From positions 243,188 through 307,187 of the forward strand of contig QAOA01001289.1 of assembly GCA_003255065.1 (NCBI GenBank): 64,000 nucleotides of DNA, given 5' to 3'. Origin of the DNA: Cercis canadensis. Taxonomy: Eukaryota > Streptophyta > Magnoliopsida > Fabales > Fabaceae. Every line of letters begins with the position of its first letter. Position 1 is the first letter of the stretch. Positions 23,900-38,600 of this stretch are shown here, piece by piece. The position numbers were made by a program, and so were the translations under genes. The notes beneath the pieces are model-generated. The model saw only the letters and a list, made by a program, of their open reading frames with translations, was not told where the DNA came from and did not search any database.

Positions 23900-26800
23900 G
23901 GTGGGTATATAGCATCACTCAGAGCCACCTCTTCAACCAAACTTTCCTTGGGTCCATCATGAAATTGCTTAAGTCTATGGCTATTCACTTTGAAGGTCCT
24001 CCTCGTAGTCACTTCTTGAATTTCAACTACACCATAAGAAAAAGTGTTAATGACAACAAAAGGGCCCTCCCATCGGGATCTCAGTTTACCTGGTCACAAC
24101 TTAAGGCGAGAGTTGTATAGAAGCACTTTCTCCCCCACTTGGAATTTCTTCCGAATGATCAATTTGTCATGAAAGGCCTCGGTCTTTTCTTTGTACAGCT
24201 GGGAGTTCTCTTAGGCCTCTAATCGGAGTTCCTCTAAGTCTTGAAGTTGCAATTTCCTCTCGATTCCGGCTAGACCTATGTCCAGGTTGCAAGCCCTAAC
24301 TGCTCACTAAGCTTTGTGCTCAATCTCCTCTGAGAGGTGGCATGCTTTGCCAAAAACTATCTGGTAGGGGGACATCCCAATTGGTGTCTTGAAAGCGGTC
24401 CGATATGCCCACAGAGCATCCTCAAGTCTCAAACTCCAATCCTTCCTATTAGGTTGGACAGTCTTCTCACAGATACACTTGATCTCCATGTTGGACACTT
24501 CAGCTTGCCTATTTGTTTAAGAGTGGTAAGGTGTGGAAACCTTATGCACAACTCCATATTTCCGCACCAAAACCTCCATGCTTCAGTGGTTGCAAGAGTG
24601 TGAACTTTGATCACTGATGATAGCCCTCAGAATGTCAAATATGCAGAAAATGTATGATCTAACAAAATCCACAACAGCTCTAGAATCATTAGTCCGAGTG
24701 GCTTTCACCTCCACCATTTAGACACATAATCAACAGCTAGCAAGATGTAAACAAACCAAAAGAAACAGGAAAAGACCCCATAAAGTCAATACCCCAGACA
24801 TAAAAAATCGCACAAAATAACAAGGGTTGCTGGGGTATCTCATTCCTATGAGAAATATTCCTTGTTCTCTAACACTACTTACAAGACTTACAAAACATAT
24901 GTGCATCCCTAAATAGGGTAACCCAATACAATCTAGAGTCTAAGACTTTCCTAGCTGTACGTTGAGGACCAAAATATCCACAACGTGCAAAGGTATGGCA
25001 AAAGCTAAGAACAGACTGAAACAGGCACACATCTCCTAATCATCTGGTCATTACAAAACTTCCAGAGATACGGATCATCCCACATATAAAACTTAGACTC
25101 ACTTATCAGTTTATCAGACTGAGCCCTAGTAAAGCATGCAGGATAGACATGAGCAACCAAGAAATTAACCATATCAACAAATCAAGGAGAAGGGATCTTA
25201 CCCTGCAGCTGTAAAGATGCTTATCAAGGAAGGAATCATGGATGGGAAACAAGTCAGAGGCTCGCTTTATTCTGCTTAAGTGGTCAGCAACCACATTTTT
25301 TGCTACACTTTTATCTTTAATCTCTAGGTTAAACTCTTAGAGAATGAGCATCCATCTGATCAATCTGGGTTTGGCCTTTGGCTTCTTTAGGAGGAACTTG
25401 AGAGCTGCATGGTCAGAGAAAATCACCACATGAGAACAAAGCAAGTAAGATCTAAACTTATCTAAAGGAAAAACAATTGCTAAAAACTCTTTCTCGGTTG
25501 TGGTGTAATTGGATTGGGTAGAATCAAGTACCCTTAAGGCATAGTAAATGACATGACAAGACTTGCAAACCCTTTGAGCAAGGACTGCTCCCACTGCATA
25601 GTTGGATGCATTACGCATCAACTCAAATGGTAGCGGCCAGTCGGGAGGTCGAATGATGGGAGTGGAAGTGAGAGCCGTCTTAAGATGATCAAATGCATCT
25701 TTGCAAGATTGGTTGAACAGAAACTCCACATCCTTTTGCAACAAGTTGGACAATGGGACAACCATTTTGCTAAAGTCACTGACGAAGCGCTAGTAGAATC
25801 CTGCATGGCCAAGAAAGGAACGAACTTCCCGCACGCATATGGGGTAAGGCAGAGAAGAAATAACATCAATCTTGGCAGGATCTACCTCCATGCCCTTGCT
25901 AGAGACTACATGTCCTAAAACTATACCTTGTTCTACCATAAAATGACATTTTTCAAAATTCAGAACAAAAAATTAGTTTCAATGCACCTATGTAAAACTC
26001 TAGACAAGCTATCTAGGCAGTCATCAAAGGAAGAGTCATACACAGTGAAATCATTCATGACTACCTCCATACAGTTCTCTATAAAATCAGAAAAGATGCT
26101 AATCATGCAACGTTGGAAGGTACTTGGAGCATTGCAAAGACCAAATGGCATCCTCCAGTATGCAAAAGTGCTGAAGGGACATGTGAATGTAGTCTTCTCC
26201 TAATCCTCAGGTGCAATATGGATTTGGAAATAGCTAGTGAACCCGTCTAGGAAACAGTAGTGTTACTTCCCTACTAGCCGCTCCAACATTTGATCAATGA
26301 AGAGAAGTGGGTAGTGATTTTTACGGGTGACCTGATTGAGTCGTCTATAATCGATACACACCCTCCAGCTATTCTGAACTTGAGTGAGAATGAACTCATC
26401 ATGTTGGTTCTTCACCACTATTACTCCTGATTTCTTTGGAACAACTTGCACTGGACTCACCCACTTGCTATATGAGATTGGATAGATGATTCCAGCTTGA
26501 AGAAGCTTAGTTATTTCCTTCTTGACCATATCCAGAATCAGTAGGTTGAGTCTTCTCTGTGGTTGCCTTATTGACTTAGCATTTTCTTCAAGTAAAATTC
26601 TGTGCATGCAAGTAGAAAGACTAATGCTAGGTATATCTGCAAGTGTCCACCCAATTGCCTTCTTGTTCTATCTCAGAATGTGCAACAACCTTGCCTCTTG
26701 CTCAGGTTGAAGGTTCTTGGCAATGATAACTGGCAGCTGTTCATCCTTTTCTAAGAACGCATAAGTCACATGCTCATGGAGGGGTTTAAGCTCCAGTTTG

Positions 26801-27600
26801 GGTGGCTGCTCTATGGAAGGAAGTAATGTCTTGACTGCTGCCTCTATTGCACAAAACTCTGCATGCTCAGCATCAACTATCACTGGAGCCTCATTATCAA
26901 CTACTATTTCAGTCTCTATGACAGAAGCATCACTCTCTAAAAATGAAATAATCTCTGAACAAACAGAGCAAAGAGCATCACTAGCACAATTGCAGCATAT
27001 AAAATCATCTAAAAATAGTAACTCAGGAAATTCAAAGGGAAGACTATCATAAACCTCATCAACCAACTCATTAAGGATATCAATGCAGTAAAGAGAATGA
27101 TCTTCCATGGGGTATTTCATGGCATCCAAAATATTAAATTGCACTATACTGTCATCGAACTCCATGGAAAGTGTTCCTACATACACGTCTATCTTGGTTC
27201 TGGCAATCTTGAGGAAAGGCCTCCCAAGAATGATTGAATTCTTGTTATTGGTTGATTTACCCTCCATGTCTAGAACGTAGAAGTCTACTGAGAAAATCAA
27301 CTCATTAACTCGGACTAGCACATCTTCAATTAGGCCAGCAGGGTATGCATTACTTTTGTTTGCTAGTTGAATCACCACTCTTGTTGGCTGCAAGGGTCTG
27401 AGTCCAAGTGATTGGAACATTGACTTTGGCATGACATTGATAGAAGCTCCAAGGTCCAACATAACATCCTAAAACTTGCAGTTTCCAATAACACAGGGTA
27501 TAGTGAAAGTTCCATGATCTTGGCACTTCTGAGGCATAGGTTGAATGAGGGCAGAAACATTCTAGCCCATACTGACTCGTTCATTGACCCTTAACTTCTT
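23900..27600 (-). pseudogene. Element A pol region
   Basis: Protease (LDLGASINVMP near 27,455; ILGRPFLK near 27,215), an acidic linker, reverse transcriptase (about 26,560-25,900; VSPVQVVPKKSG, WRVCIDYRRLNQ, MPFGLCNAPSTFQRC), RNase H (about 25,650-25,340; NYAVGAVLAQ, TTTEKEFLAI, HAALKFLLKKP), integrase (about 25,000-24,320) and the post-integrase end with KVNSHRLK-type sequence near 23,960. Its sequence follows that of element B, block by block. Badly decayed, with many breaks. Confidence 0.88.
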
Positions 27601-27999
27601 CTTGTGAGTGTACAACTCCTTCAAAAACTTTGCATAATTTAGAATCTGCTTGATTGCCTCTAGCAATGGAATGTTGATCTCATCTCTTCTAAATGTGTCA
27701 AGAATCTATCTTTCTTTCTCTGCCTCATCCAATTTTCTGGATTGGATAGCTCTCTTTGGGAAAGGCAGAGGCATAGAATGAGTGTTCTTATGCTGCTATG
27801 CCATATTTAGAATGGAACTACTACTAGCGTCAACAACAGGTTTAACCGACACGATCGGTTTACTCTGATTACTGTGGGAAGGTGGAGCTACAGGTGCAGG
27901 GTCTAGAATTGCCTTGCCACTCCTGAGAATGATTGCACTTACATTCCCTTTTGGATTAGGAATGGTTTGTGAGGGAAGTTGGCCAGAACCTTAAGCTTG

Positions 28000-29460
28000 C
28001 AATTGACTAATTGAAGAAGCTAATTGACCAATCTGAGTCTCCAAATTCTATATGGTAGCTCCAGTGCTCTGCTGGAATTGGAGGTTATTGGTTGCTAATT
28101 GCTTCATAAGCTCTTCTAGGGTAGGTGCGGTTTGACTAGAAGTGGTGGCTTGCACCTTGGCAGGTTGGAATGGTTGTGGTGCTCTATTCTGGAATCCTGG
28201 TGGTCTTTGGTATGATTGGTAAGGTTGGGAATTATGTTGCTGTTGTGGTTGCATGTTGTCATACCTCAGGTTTGGATGGTCTCTCTAACTAGGGTTATAT
28301 ATGTTAGAGAAAAGATCATGTCTTGGTTGGTGAGGTTGGTAATAATGGAATTGAGAATACTGAGGCTTGTTAGGGAAAACATTGGTTGTGGCTGTTGTTT
28401 GGTTGGGAAAGGCAGAGGCATCCTCTTAAAGGGTAGGACAAGCATCAGTGGGGTGGGAGGTACAAGCACAAATGCCTTAAACTCGGATTAGTTGCCCTGT
28501 TTGCATGGCAGGTTGTTGATGTTGCCCCCATTGCTAATTGCCTCACGAATAAGGTTAACTCATTTAGTCCATGCTCCATCTTCTGTTGGTCAGCAAATGA
28601 TACAACAACCTCATTGACTCCTCTAGTGGTAGGAGGCATCCGAACCCTAAACTGTTAGGAATTTGTAGCCATATTAGCAATTAGACTCCTGGTAGCCTCC
28701 GGGGTTTTGTCCACAAATGCTCCTCCACTGGCAGCATCAATCATACTTCTCTCCATAGGCATTAGACCTTCATAAAAATATTGAATTAGAAGCTGGTCAC
28801 TGATTTGATGGTGAGGGCAACTTGAGCACAACTTCTTGAATCTCTCCCAATATTCATGCAAGGTCTCTCCTAGCAGCTGCCTTATGCCACATATGTCCTT
28901 TCTAATAGTTGCAGTCCTAGAGGCAAGAAAAAATTTCTCCAAAAATAGCCTCTTCATATCATTCTAATTCCTCGTTGATCCTTGTGAAAGGTAGTAGAGC
29001 CAATCATTGGCTGCATCCGCAAGGGAGAAAGGAAAGACTCTCAATTTGATGTGCTCCTCAGCAATCCCTTGTGGCTTCATTGTTGAACAGACCACATAGA
29101 ATTCTTTGAGATGTTTATGGGGATCCTCACTTGCAAAGCCATGGAACTTTGGAAGCAAGTGTATTAATTCATATTTGAGTTCAAAAACAGTATCAAGTTC
29201 AGGATATTGGATTCCTAAAGGTTGATAAGCAACATCAGGGGTAGCTAATTCCTTAAGAGTCATATTAACATTAGGATTGACAACAGAATTAGCATTAGGA
29301 TTAACATTAGCATGCATGTTATTGTAAGCCATGTTCAAAATAGGATTAACCACAGGATCACTAACTACTCTTCTCCTAGATTGTCTCTGCAGGCTATCAA
29401 ATATTTTTATCAATTTCAGAATCAATCTCACATCAATCACTACAGGAAGACCTAGTCATG
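28000..29460 (-). pseudogene. Element A gag region
   Basis: Retrotransposon gag fold sequence (TLKELATPDVAYQPLGIQYP near 29,250; FHGFASEDPHKHLKEF near 29,130; GETLHEYWERFKKLCSSCP near 28,850; IQYFYEGLMP near 28,780), then a glutamine/proline-rich tail (about 28,470-28,050). Homologous to gag of B. Several breaks. Confidence 0.88.
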
Positions 29461-29895
29461 CACCATGCACAAACAATGACAGAACACTAAAACACACAAC
29501 TACACACAAAAAGTGACAAAATTATACTAAAATAGAAATACACAAAATGCACTAAACAAAGGCAAAAACTCACTAAATTAAGACTAGTTGAGGTATCTAG
29601 ATGAAAATGGAACTCAAAAATCAAATAAAAAATCTTAAAAAAATTAGAAAAGTGGTCCAAACGATAGAATTTGGGTAAAAAATGAAAACCTTATGGCAAA
29701 GCAATGAGTTTTATTGTTAGGCCCTTTCCCTTCAACTCACCAATTTTTAGGTCAATCAGAGCACAAAAATGCGTACCAAATAGTCTACCCGCAGAAGCAC
29801 TAATCAGGCCAAAACACCGACAAAAACAAGGAAAAATGGAACCAAAACACAAGAATTCATATAGGAAACTTGAAATTATCAACTAACATTGACAA

Positions 29896-29913
29896 TCCCC
29901 GGCAACGACGCCA
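29896..29913 (-). other. Primer binding site of element A (Asp tRNA type)
   Basis: In element sense TGGCGTCGTTGCCGGGGA, a few bases inside the 5' LTR end. It resembles the Asp-tRNA PBS used by Athila-like elements. Confidence 0.9.
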
Positions 29914-30897
29914 AAATTTGATTGGAATTGTCACTATCCAATTAAATTAAACCGAATACCCTAAACAAAATGCAATATAGGGTATGATCCGGGTTGTCTC
30001 TCAAGGATTACAATGGCTAATTAACAATTTCAAGATGTAAATTTGGGATTTGTGACATGGAATATATTGCTAAAATTAAATTGCTCAATTGAACAGAGAT
30101 TAATTCAATTACTAAAAACGTAACCTAGCTAAATATCCATCAATAACCGGTTTGATTCATCCTAGATTAACATGAGTAATTAAGTCCTAATGCACAACAC
30201 TGCCAATTGAATTTAATCACAATTAATATCTCTAATTATGACTAATTTTTCCTATTGAATTATCACCCAGAATTCAATTTAAACACATGCATCACTAATT
30301 TTGCAATCACATAGACTAAGCAATCAGTGGATTAATCTAAAAACCGAACTTCAATTAGCAAAGCATCTCTAAATTCATGCAACAGAACAAAGATCAATCA
30401 ATCTAAATTTTGTTTCCTACTTCAACTTCCATACAAACCACAAAATCTCCATGAATCCATTTAGAAATCAAAGCAAGGAAGAAATCCAAAGAAGACAGAA
30501 TTGCATTAAGTTTAATTCAATTAAGTGCAGAATCTTAAAATCAAACCGAATTAATTGAGGAGTCTAGCTCGATTACAAGTGTTCTACTCCTCTATGATCA
30601 TCAACCCGAGCTCCAATGGAGGAAAAATTAATGGAATAGTATATAAAACGAAGGAAGCAGAGAGAGCTCCATAAAACAAAAGAGGAAAAAAATTGTAACG
30701 GCCCAAATCCATATATACTACCCTAAATGGCATCAGTAACCACCCCTAGCTAATTACTAAAGTACCCCTCCATGTAGGCCTTCCTCTTAGCTTCAAGATG
30801 AGTTGTTCCTTGCATGATTTGGACTTCTGATGAGGGAATTGGGCCTGAATAAGTGGGCTTAGGTCAAAAGTTTGAGTGCTAGTTTTTTTGGGTCAGG

Positions 30898-32326
30898 TGA
30901 TGAACACACTTTTTATACAATAGTTATCCCTTATACTTAGTCTTTTAAACCTCTTTTGGGCTGAATTGCATAGACTTAGACCTCATTTCATGACTTTGGA
31001 TCCATTTGTGCCTAATTGCAATTTCCAGCAATACTGAGCATTTTATGCTGTCTCAGTGTTTTGTGCATATCTTGAGTTCTGGATGTCTAAAAATTCCTAG
31101 TCATACCTTGTAGGAAAGCTGAGAGAATTGTCTACAACTTTCTTTCAGGGCTCCAAAGCTAATTCGGACGTCTAGAAGGTCATATGCAGCCTGGAAGTCA
31201 GAGAAGACATGCTGTCGCAGGATCCTGACCTACATGTAGTATTTGGGTCATAACTTGAGTTGTGGATGTCATATGGACCTGAAACTGGTACCATTGGAAA
31301 GCTAACAGACAGAGATTGAATTGATATGAAGACCAGTTCACCATATTTTATATTGAAAATGGTCTTATTTGCAGTGGAAGTTGGCTGATGGTTCCAGACA
31401 CCTATTGGCACTTAAATGGGCCTAACTTCCTCATGACAAGTCCAAATGGGCCCAAACCAAAGCCCAATTAAAGCTAAGGCCCATGGGAACAAGTGTGCCC
31501 TAAGGGCAATTTGGGTGTGCATGTAATTTTGGAGGTCTATATCAGCACAAGGGGGCAGCCGAAATTCATATCAAGTCATTTAGATATTTTAGACAGCTTT
31601 TGCTCTTTCCTTAGTCTTTAAGTTTTCTCTCTAGATATTTTGTAAGAACTTGGCTTCTCTTGTTCATGGAGGGCTAATTCATCAAATCAATCCAGGTTTT
31701 GGCTGTTCTGATTATTGGTTTTGAGATTATGTGTTGTTGTTATTCATTCAATGATTAATCTGCTTCTTGCTTCCTCTGGACTATTCTGTTTGGATTGTTA
31801 AAATTCGAATTTGGATCTTCATGTGTGATTGCTTAATTGCATGTGATAAAAGAGGATTGTATGGTTGATTAATGTTTCTGAGCTTTTGGATGGATTAATC
31901 ACCTTGGCTGGATCATGGACTTAGGTAAAACTAGACTTGAATGTTTGCTTAATTCATTTGGTCTTAGTTAAAACCGAATTCTGGTTGCTTAACCAGTGGA
32001 CATCCATAGAACATTGAGAGGCTTCTTGATATGTTTTAAAGGCCAAGAACATGGTTAATAATTGAATGGATCATTGGAAATCAAGGATAGACTAAAATCC
32101 GAATCAGTTAAGGCTTGGATTGGTTGCTTTCTCTAAAACTTTACCACTTACAATTAATATCTATCAAACACTTTGAACAAACAAAACCCCCCTATTTATA
32201 TGCTTCTTAATATGATTCACTAAATAGAACAATCCTTAGGTTCGACTTAGGGCTGCCCTATGCTGCAAATAGCTTAGGTAACCGACCTTAAACTTAATTA
32301 ATTTGAGGAGCCTCGGCAGCTCATCA
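30898..32326 (+). repeat. 5' LTR of element B
   Basis: 1,429 bp. A TATA-like CTATTTATATGC lies near 32,190, after a CCCCCC run. Ends GCTCATCA just before the PBS. Confidence 0.97.
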
Positions 32327-32331
32327 AATTT

Positions 32332-32349
32332 TGGCGCTGTTGCCGGGGA
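32332..32349 (+). other. Primer binding site of element B (Asp tRNA type)
   Basis: TGGCGCTGTTGCCGGGGA, five bases after the LTR end; close to the Asp-tRNA PBS of Athila elements. Confidence 0.93.
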
Positions 32350-33020
32350 TTGTTCTATCTTTGAATCAATATTATTAGTAGTAAAACTAACTTTTAACTT
32401 TCCCCTAATTCACCCTGCTTGTGTTTGAGTTTTTGTTCTTTTTAGGGTTTTGGCCACTTTTTCCATAACTTTTTGGCCAAGTATCCATCTGTTTGAGGCC
32501 AGTGGCCATTGTTTTTCTTGATTTGAAGTTTCCTTAGATGTTTTATATTGTCATTGAGTGAATTCTGGCCATTTGGACCATTTCCCCTTTGTTTTTCCTT
32601 TGGGTTTGGCTTGATTTAGTGATTTCTGGTTCTACTGTTCAAAACGAAATTTTTTGCTCCGATTGACCTAAAACTTGGTCAGTTGAAGGAAAATGGCCTA
32701 ACAACCAACAGTCACAGCCAATGTCTGTGAGGTCTTCCTTTTTAAGCCAAATTCGACTGTTTTGACCACTTTTTCATTTTTTAAAGATTTTTTATTTGAT
32801 TTTTGAGTTCCATTTTCATCCACCTTTCGCCCTGTGGTGGTAGAAAAATTTTAAAAAATGTTTAGATACCTTTTCTAGTCCTATTTTGGTGTCTTTTTAC
32901 CTTTGTTTTGTGTTTTTGGTGTGTTTCGATTTTAGCTAAATTCTGTCAGTTTTGTGTGTTTTTCTGTGTTTTTGTGCATTATGGTGTGCTTAGGCATTTA
33001 GCCACTTGTTTGTATGGTGT

Positions 33021-34400
33021 ATGACTAGGTCTTCTCCTTTTGTATTGCTTGAAGTAGACCCTGAAATAGAGAGAACCTTGCATACACTCAATAGAGCACA
33101 TAGGGCTGTTAATAATTTAGATCATACCATGGCTGAAGCTAGAACTCCTATTGTTATTCCTGTTGTTGATCCTGTTGATGAAGGTAATAGAGCTGATAAT
33201 GCTAATAGAGCTGGAAATAATAATAATAACATGCAGCCTAGAGACAGAACTCTTAAGGAATTGGCCACCCCTGATGTTGCTTACCAACCTTTAGGGATCC
33301 AATATCCAGAGATTGATACTGCTTTTGAATTGAAATCTGGATTGATACACTTGCTGCCAAAGTTTCATGGTCTTGCAGGTGAAGATCCTCATAAACATTT
33401 AAAGGAATTCCATGTGGTTTGTTCCATAATGAGGCCACAAGGAATTTTTGAAGAGCAGATCAAGTTAAGAGCGTTCCCTTTCTCTCTTGCTGATGCAGCT
33501 AAAGACTGGCTCTTTTCTTTGTCACAAGGTTCGGTCAGAAATTGGAGTGACATGAAGAAGCTGTTTCTGGCAAAGTTCTTCCCTGCATCCAGAACTGCTG
33601 CCATTCGCAAAGACATATGTGGCATAAGGCAACTGCCAGGGGAGACATTGCATGAGTATTGGGAGAGGATTACCAAGCTGTGCTCAAGCTACCTCCATCA
33701 TCAAATAAGTGATCAGCTGTTGATACAATATTTCTATGAGGGCTTGTCACCTTTGGATAGAAGTAACATTGATTCTGCTAGTGGAGGAGCATCAGTGGAT
33801 AAAACACCTGCTGCTGCCAGAGATTTAATTTCCAATATGGCAGAGAATTCCCAGTAGTTTGGTGTTCGGATGATTCATTCCACCAGGGGAGTCAATGAAG
33901 TTGGTGTATCATTTGCTGACCAACAAAGAATGGAGCACAGACTTGATGAATTGACCTCCTTGGTCAGGCAATTGGCAGTGGGGCGACAAGTATCCACACC
34001 TCAACCTGCAAGCGTGTGTGGCATTTGTGCTTGTCCATCACATCCTACAGACGCATGCCCTACACTGCAAGATGGTGATTCTGGATTTCAGGATCCCTCT
34101 ATAGCTGCAGCAGGTATTTTTCTTGGTCGATCCCCATACCAATCACAGCAGCAGCCTAGATATGATCTGTACTCCAACACTTACAACCCTGGTTGGAGGG
34201 ATCATCCAAATTTCAGATATGGCAATGCTGCAACACCACAACAGCAGTCCTCCCAACAACAGCCACAACAACAGCAGCAATATAGGCAACCCTGGCAACA
34301 ACAGAACCAATTTCAGCCAGCTAGGCAGGGCCAGTTTCAACAAAATAGGCCACCATTCCAGCAGCAGCCTATGTAGCCAGCCAACCCGTCAACATCCAAA
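33021..34400 (+). pseudogene. Element B gag region
   Basis: Starts best at the ATG at 33,021 (MTRSSPF), which element A shares. The retrotransposon gag domain spans about 33,240-33,840 (DVAYQPLGIQYP, FHGLAGEDPHKHLKEF, AFPFSLADAAKDWL, KFFPASRTAAIRKDICGIRQ, GETLHEYWER, IQYFYEGL). A zinc knuckle CGICACPSHPTDAC (C-x2-C-x4-H-x4-C) lies near 34,018, followed by a long glutamine-rich tail. Gag would form the virus-like particle. Very few breaks. Confidence 0.93.
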
Positions 34401-37400
34401 CCTGAGCCTTCATTGGAAGATTTGGTGAAGCAGATGGCCACCAGCAACATCCAGTTCCAGCAGAGGGCAGAGTCCACCATGCAGAATCTGAAAACACAGA
34501 TTGGGCAATTGGCATCATCAGTTAGCCAGTTGCAGTCCAAGGGTTCTGGCAAACTCCCTTCACAGACAATTCCCAATCCAAATGGGAGTAATGTGAGTGC
34601 TATCACATTGAGGTCTGGCAAATCCTTGCAAGAGCCAGCCGAGCCTCAACCTGTCAGTGAGTCCCAACCAGCAGAGGAAGCAGTTCCTGAGCCAATCAAC
34701 CTTGCACCTGCGAGCAAGCTGCCTGCAGTAGTTCTTCCCTTTCCACAGAGAGCTACTCTGTCCAAGAAGCAAGATGAGGCTGAGAATGATAAGGAGCTTC
34801 TGGAGACGTTCAGGAAGGTGGAAGTTAACATTCCTTTGCTGGATGCTATAAAGCAAATTCCTAAATATGCCAAATTTCTCAAGGAATTGTGCACCCAGAG
34901 GAGGAGGCTGAAGGGCAATGAGCGGATTAGCATGAGTCAGAATGTCTCAGCCCTTATCCAACCTCTGCCCCAGAAGTGCAAGGATTCAGGAACTTTCACA
35001 ATCCCCTGTGTTATAGGCAATTCCAAGTTCGAGCATGCCATGCTAGATCTAGGCGCTTCTATCAATGTCATGCCTATGTCTGTTTTCAGTTCCCTCGGGC
35101 TTGGACCCTTGAATGCCACAGGAGTTGTGATACAGTTAGCCAACAGGAGCAGTGCTTATCCAGCTGGGTTGATTGAAGATGTGTTGGTCAGAGTTGATGA
35201 GCTGATCTTTCCAACAGATTTCTACATTCTGGAGATGGAAGGACAGTCACAATCCAGCAAGGCTCCACTCATTCTGGGCAGACCATTCCTCAAGACTGCG
35301 CGGACCAAGATTGATGTGTATGCAGGAACTCTATCCATGGAGTTTGGCGAATCTGTTGTGCAGTTCAACATTTTTGATGCTATGAAGCATCCCATGGATG
35401 AGCATGCTGTTTTTCACATTGATGTGATTGATGATTTGGTTGATGATGTTTACCGTCATATGTGTGCTGACTTACCTGATTTGGCTGGTTTTGATGATTT
35501 TATTCAGTGCCAATCTTGTACTGATTGTGACGGTGATTCTGGCTGTGCTATTTGTGCTGAGATCTCCACCTTTCTACGTGATGATGGCTCTGGTTCCCCA
35601 GAGCTGGCAGTAGCTGCTGTTCAGGAGGAAATTCAGTCTGCAGAGATTGACATTCAGCCACCCAAATTTCTGCCCTCTACAGTGCAGCCACCCAAGCTAG
35701 AGCTGAAGCCTCTGCCTAAGCATCTGAAATATGCATATTTGGCATCTGCAGAGCAGCTTCCAGTAATTGTGGCTAACAATTTACTTCCTGAGCAAGAGGA
35801 AAGATTGCTGCGCATTCTGCCAGAGCATAAGCAAGCCATTGGCTGGACGTTAGCAGATATTCCTGGCATTAGTCCATCCACATGCATGCATCACATATTA
35901 CTTGAAGATGACGCTAAACCAGTGCGGCAGCCCCAGAGGCGATTAAACCCTCTCATCCTGGATGTGGTAAAGAAGGAGGTGACCAAGCTTCTGCAAGCTG
36001 GCATAATTTATCCTATATCTGACAGCACTTGGGTGAGCCCAGTGCAGGTCGTTCCGAAGAAATCCGAGGTTACAGTGGTGGCCAACCAGAACAACGAGTT
36101 GCTACCTACCCGAGTGCAGAATAGCTGGCGGGTCTGCATCGATTACAGGAGGCTCAATCAAGCCACCAGGAAGGATCATTACCCCCTGCCGTTCATCGAT
36201 CAAATGCTGGAGCGGTTAGCTGGGAAATCACATTACTGCTTCTTGGATGGCTACACTGGGTACTTCCAAATTCATATAGCACCGGAGGATCAAGAGAATA
36301 CCACTTTTACATGTCCCTTCGGCACATTTGCTTACCGGCGGATGCCTTTCGGCCTTTGCAACGCCCCTGGTACCTTCCAGAGGTGCATGGTAAGTATATT
36401 CTCTGATTTTTTAGAGGAGTGCATGGAGGTGTTTATGGATGATTTTACTGTTTATGGTTCTTCTTTTGATGACTATCTGAGTAGCTTAGCTAGAGTGCTA
36501 CATCGCTGCATTAAGACTAACCTTGTCTTAAATTTTAAAAAGTGTCATTTCATGGTAGAGCAAGGTATAGTTTTAGGCCATGTAGTATCTAGAAAAGGGG
36601 TTGAGGTAGATCCTGCTAAAATAGATGTCATTACTGCTTTATCTTACCCCACATGCGTGCGGGAAGTGCGGTCATTCATTGGACATGCAGGTTTCTACCG
36701 GCGCTTTATTAGAGACTTCAGTAAGATAGCCATTCCACTGTCTAGCCTTCTGCAGAAAGATGTGGAGTTTCTGTTTGACCAGAAGTGCAAGGAAGCTTTC
36801 AACCGCCTGAAGCTAGCTCTCACTAGTACCCCTGTCATTTAGCCACCTGATTGGACACTCCCATTCGAGCTGATGTGCGACGCTTCAAATTATGCCTTGG
36901 GAGCTGTCTTGGCGCAGCGAGTGGCCAAAGTTCCTCATGTGGTCTACTATGCTTCAAGAACTCTGGATGCTGCTCAAGCGAACTACACCACCACTGAAAA
37001 AGAACTTTTATCTATTGTTTTTGCATTAGATAAGTTCAGGTCTTATTTGATAGATTCTAAGGTTGTGGTGTTTTTAGATCATACAGCTCTGAAGTATCTC
37101 TTGAAGAAACCGGATGCCAAGCCACGACTGATTAGGTGGATGCTGCTGCTTCAAGAGTTTGATGTGGAGATCTGAGACAAGAGTGGAGCAGAGAACCTGG
37201 TTGCTGACCACCTCAGCCGCATAGAGCGAGATCTTGATCCACTGCCCATTCAGGATTCCTTTCCTGACGAGCAGCTGTTAGGGCTGCATGGTGAGTTTCC
37301 ATGGTATGCAAATCTTATCAATTATCTAGCTGCCCATGCTTTGCCCTCACACTTCACACGTGCCCAAATAGACAAGTTAAAGAGTGAGGTAAAATATTAT

Positions 37401-38600
37401 GTGTGGGATGATCCCTATCTCTGAAAATTTTGTAGTGATCAAATTATTAGGAGATGTGTGCCTGATGATAAGTTTCAGTCTGTTATTAGCTTTTGCCATA
37501 CCTTTGCATGTGGTGGACATTTTGGTCCTCAACGTACAGCTAGGAAGGTCTTAGACTCTGGATTGTATTGGGTCACTTTATTTAGGGATGCACATATATT
37601 TTGTAAATCTTGTGAACAATGTCAGAGAATCGGGAACATTTCCCATCGGCATGAGATGCCCCAGCAGCCCTTGCTATTCTGTGAGATTTTTGATGTCTAA
37701 GGTATTAACTTTATGGGGCCTTTTCCTGTTTCTTTCGATTTTGTTTACATCTTACTTGCTGTGGATTATGTGTCTAAGTGGGTGGAGACGAAAGCCACCC
37801 GTACTGATGATTCTAAAGTTGTTGTGGATTTTGTTAGATCAAACATTTTCTACAGATTTGGCATTCCTAGGGCCATCATCAGTGATCAGGGTTCACATTT
37901 CTGCAACCGGACCATGGCGGCTTTAATGAAGAAATATGGCGTCATGCATAAGGTTTCCACCCCTTACCACCCTTAGACCAATGGGCAAGCTGAAGTCTCC
38001 AACAGGGAAATCAAGCGTATCTTGGAGAAGACTGTCCAACCTAATCGGAAGGACTGGAGTTTACGACTCGAGGATGCTCTTTGGGCATACCGGACTGCTT
38101 TCAAGACACCTATTGGGATGTCTCATTACCGGATAGTTTTTGGCAAAGCCTACTACCTTCCAGTGGAGCTTGAGCACAAGGCCTATTGGGCGGTCAAGCA
38201 ATGCAACCTTGATTTGAGCCAAGCCGGGTCCTAGAGAAAGCTTCACCTCCAAGAGCTTGAGGAGCTTCGTTTGGATGCTTATGAGAGCTCCCGCCTTTAC
38301 AAGGAAAAGACCAAGCAGTTTCATGATAACATGGTGCTGAGGAAGGAGTTCTCTACTGGCCAGAAAGTTCTCTTGTATAACTCTCGCTTAAAGCTCATGC
38401 CTGGCAAGCTCCGTTCTCGGTGGCTTGGTCCGTTTATTGTCACCAAGGTTTTTCCTTATGGTGCAGTGGAGATAGCGAGTGAGTCCACCAGCAAGGCTTT
38501 CAAGGTGAACGGGCATCGCCTCAAGCCATTTTATGAGGGCGCTCAGGAGGACATAGTGGAGGAGGTCCACTTGCACGATGCCATCTACCTCCCCTGATAA
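34400..38600 (+). pseudogene. Element B pol region
   Basis: Protease around 35,020-35,330 (AMLDLGASINVMP; ILGRPFLKTARTKIDV), an acidic linker, reverse transcriptase around 35,930-36,620 (WVSPVQVVPKKS, WRVCIDYRRLNQ, PLPFIDQMLERLAG, MPFGLCNAPGTFQRC, active site FMDD near 36,434), RNase H around 36,850-37,180 ([23 protein letters not shown]), integrase zinc region around 37,490-37,640 (H...H...C-x2-C), integrase core around 37,700-38,060 and a non-chromodomain C-terminal end ([28 protein letters not shown]) to 38,597. RNase H before integrase is the Gypsy order. A handful of breaks. Confidence 0.94.
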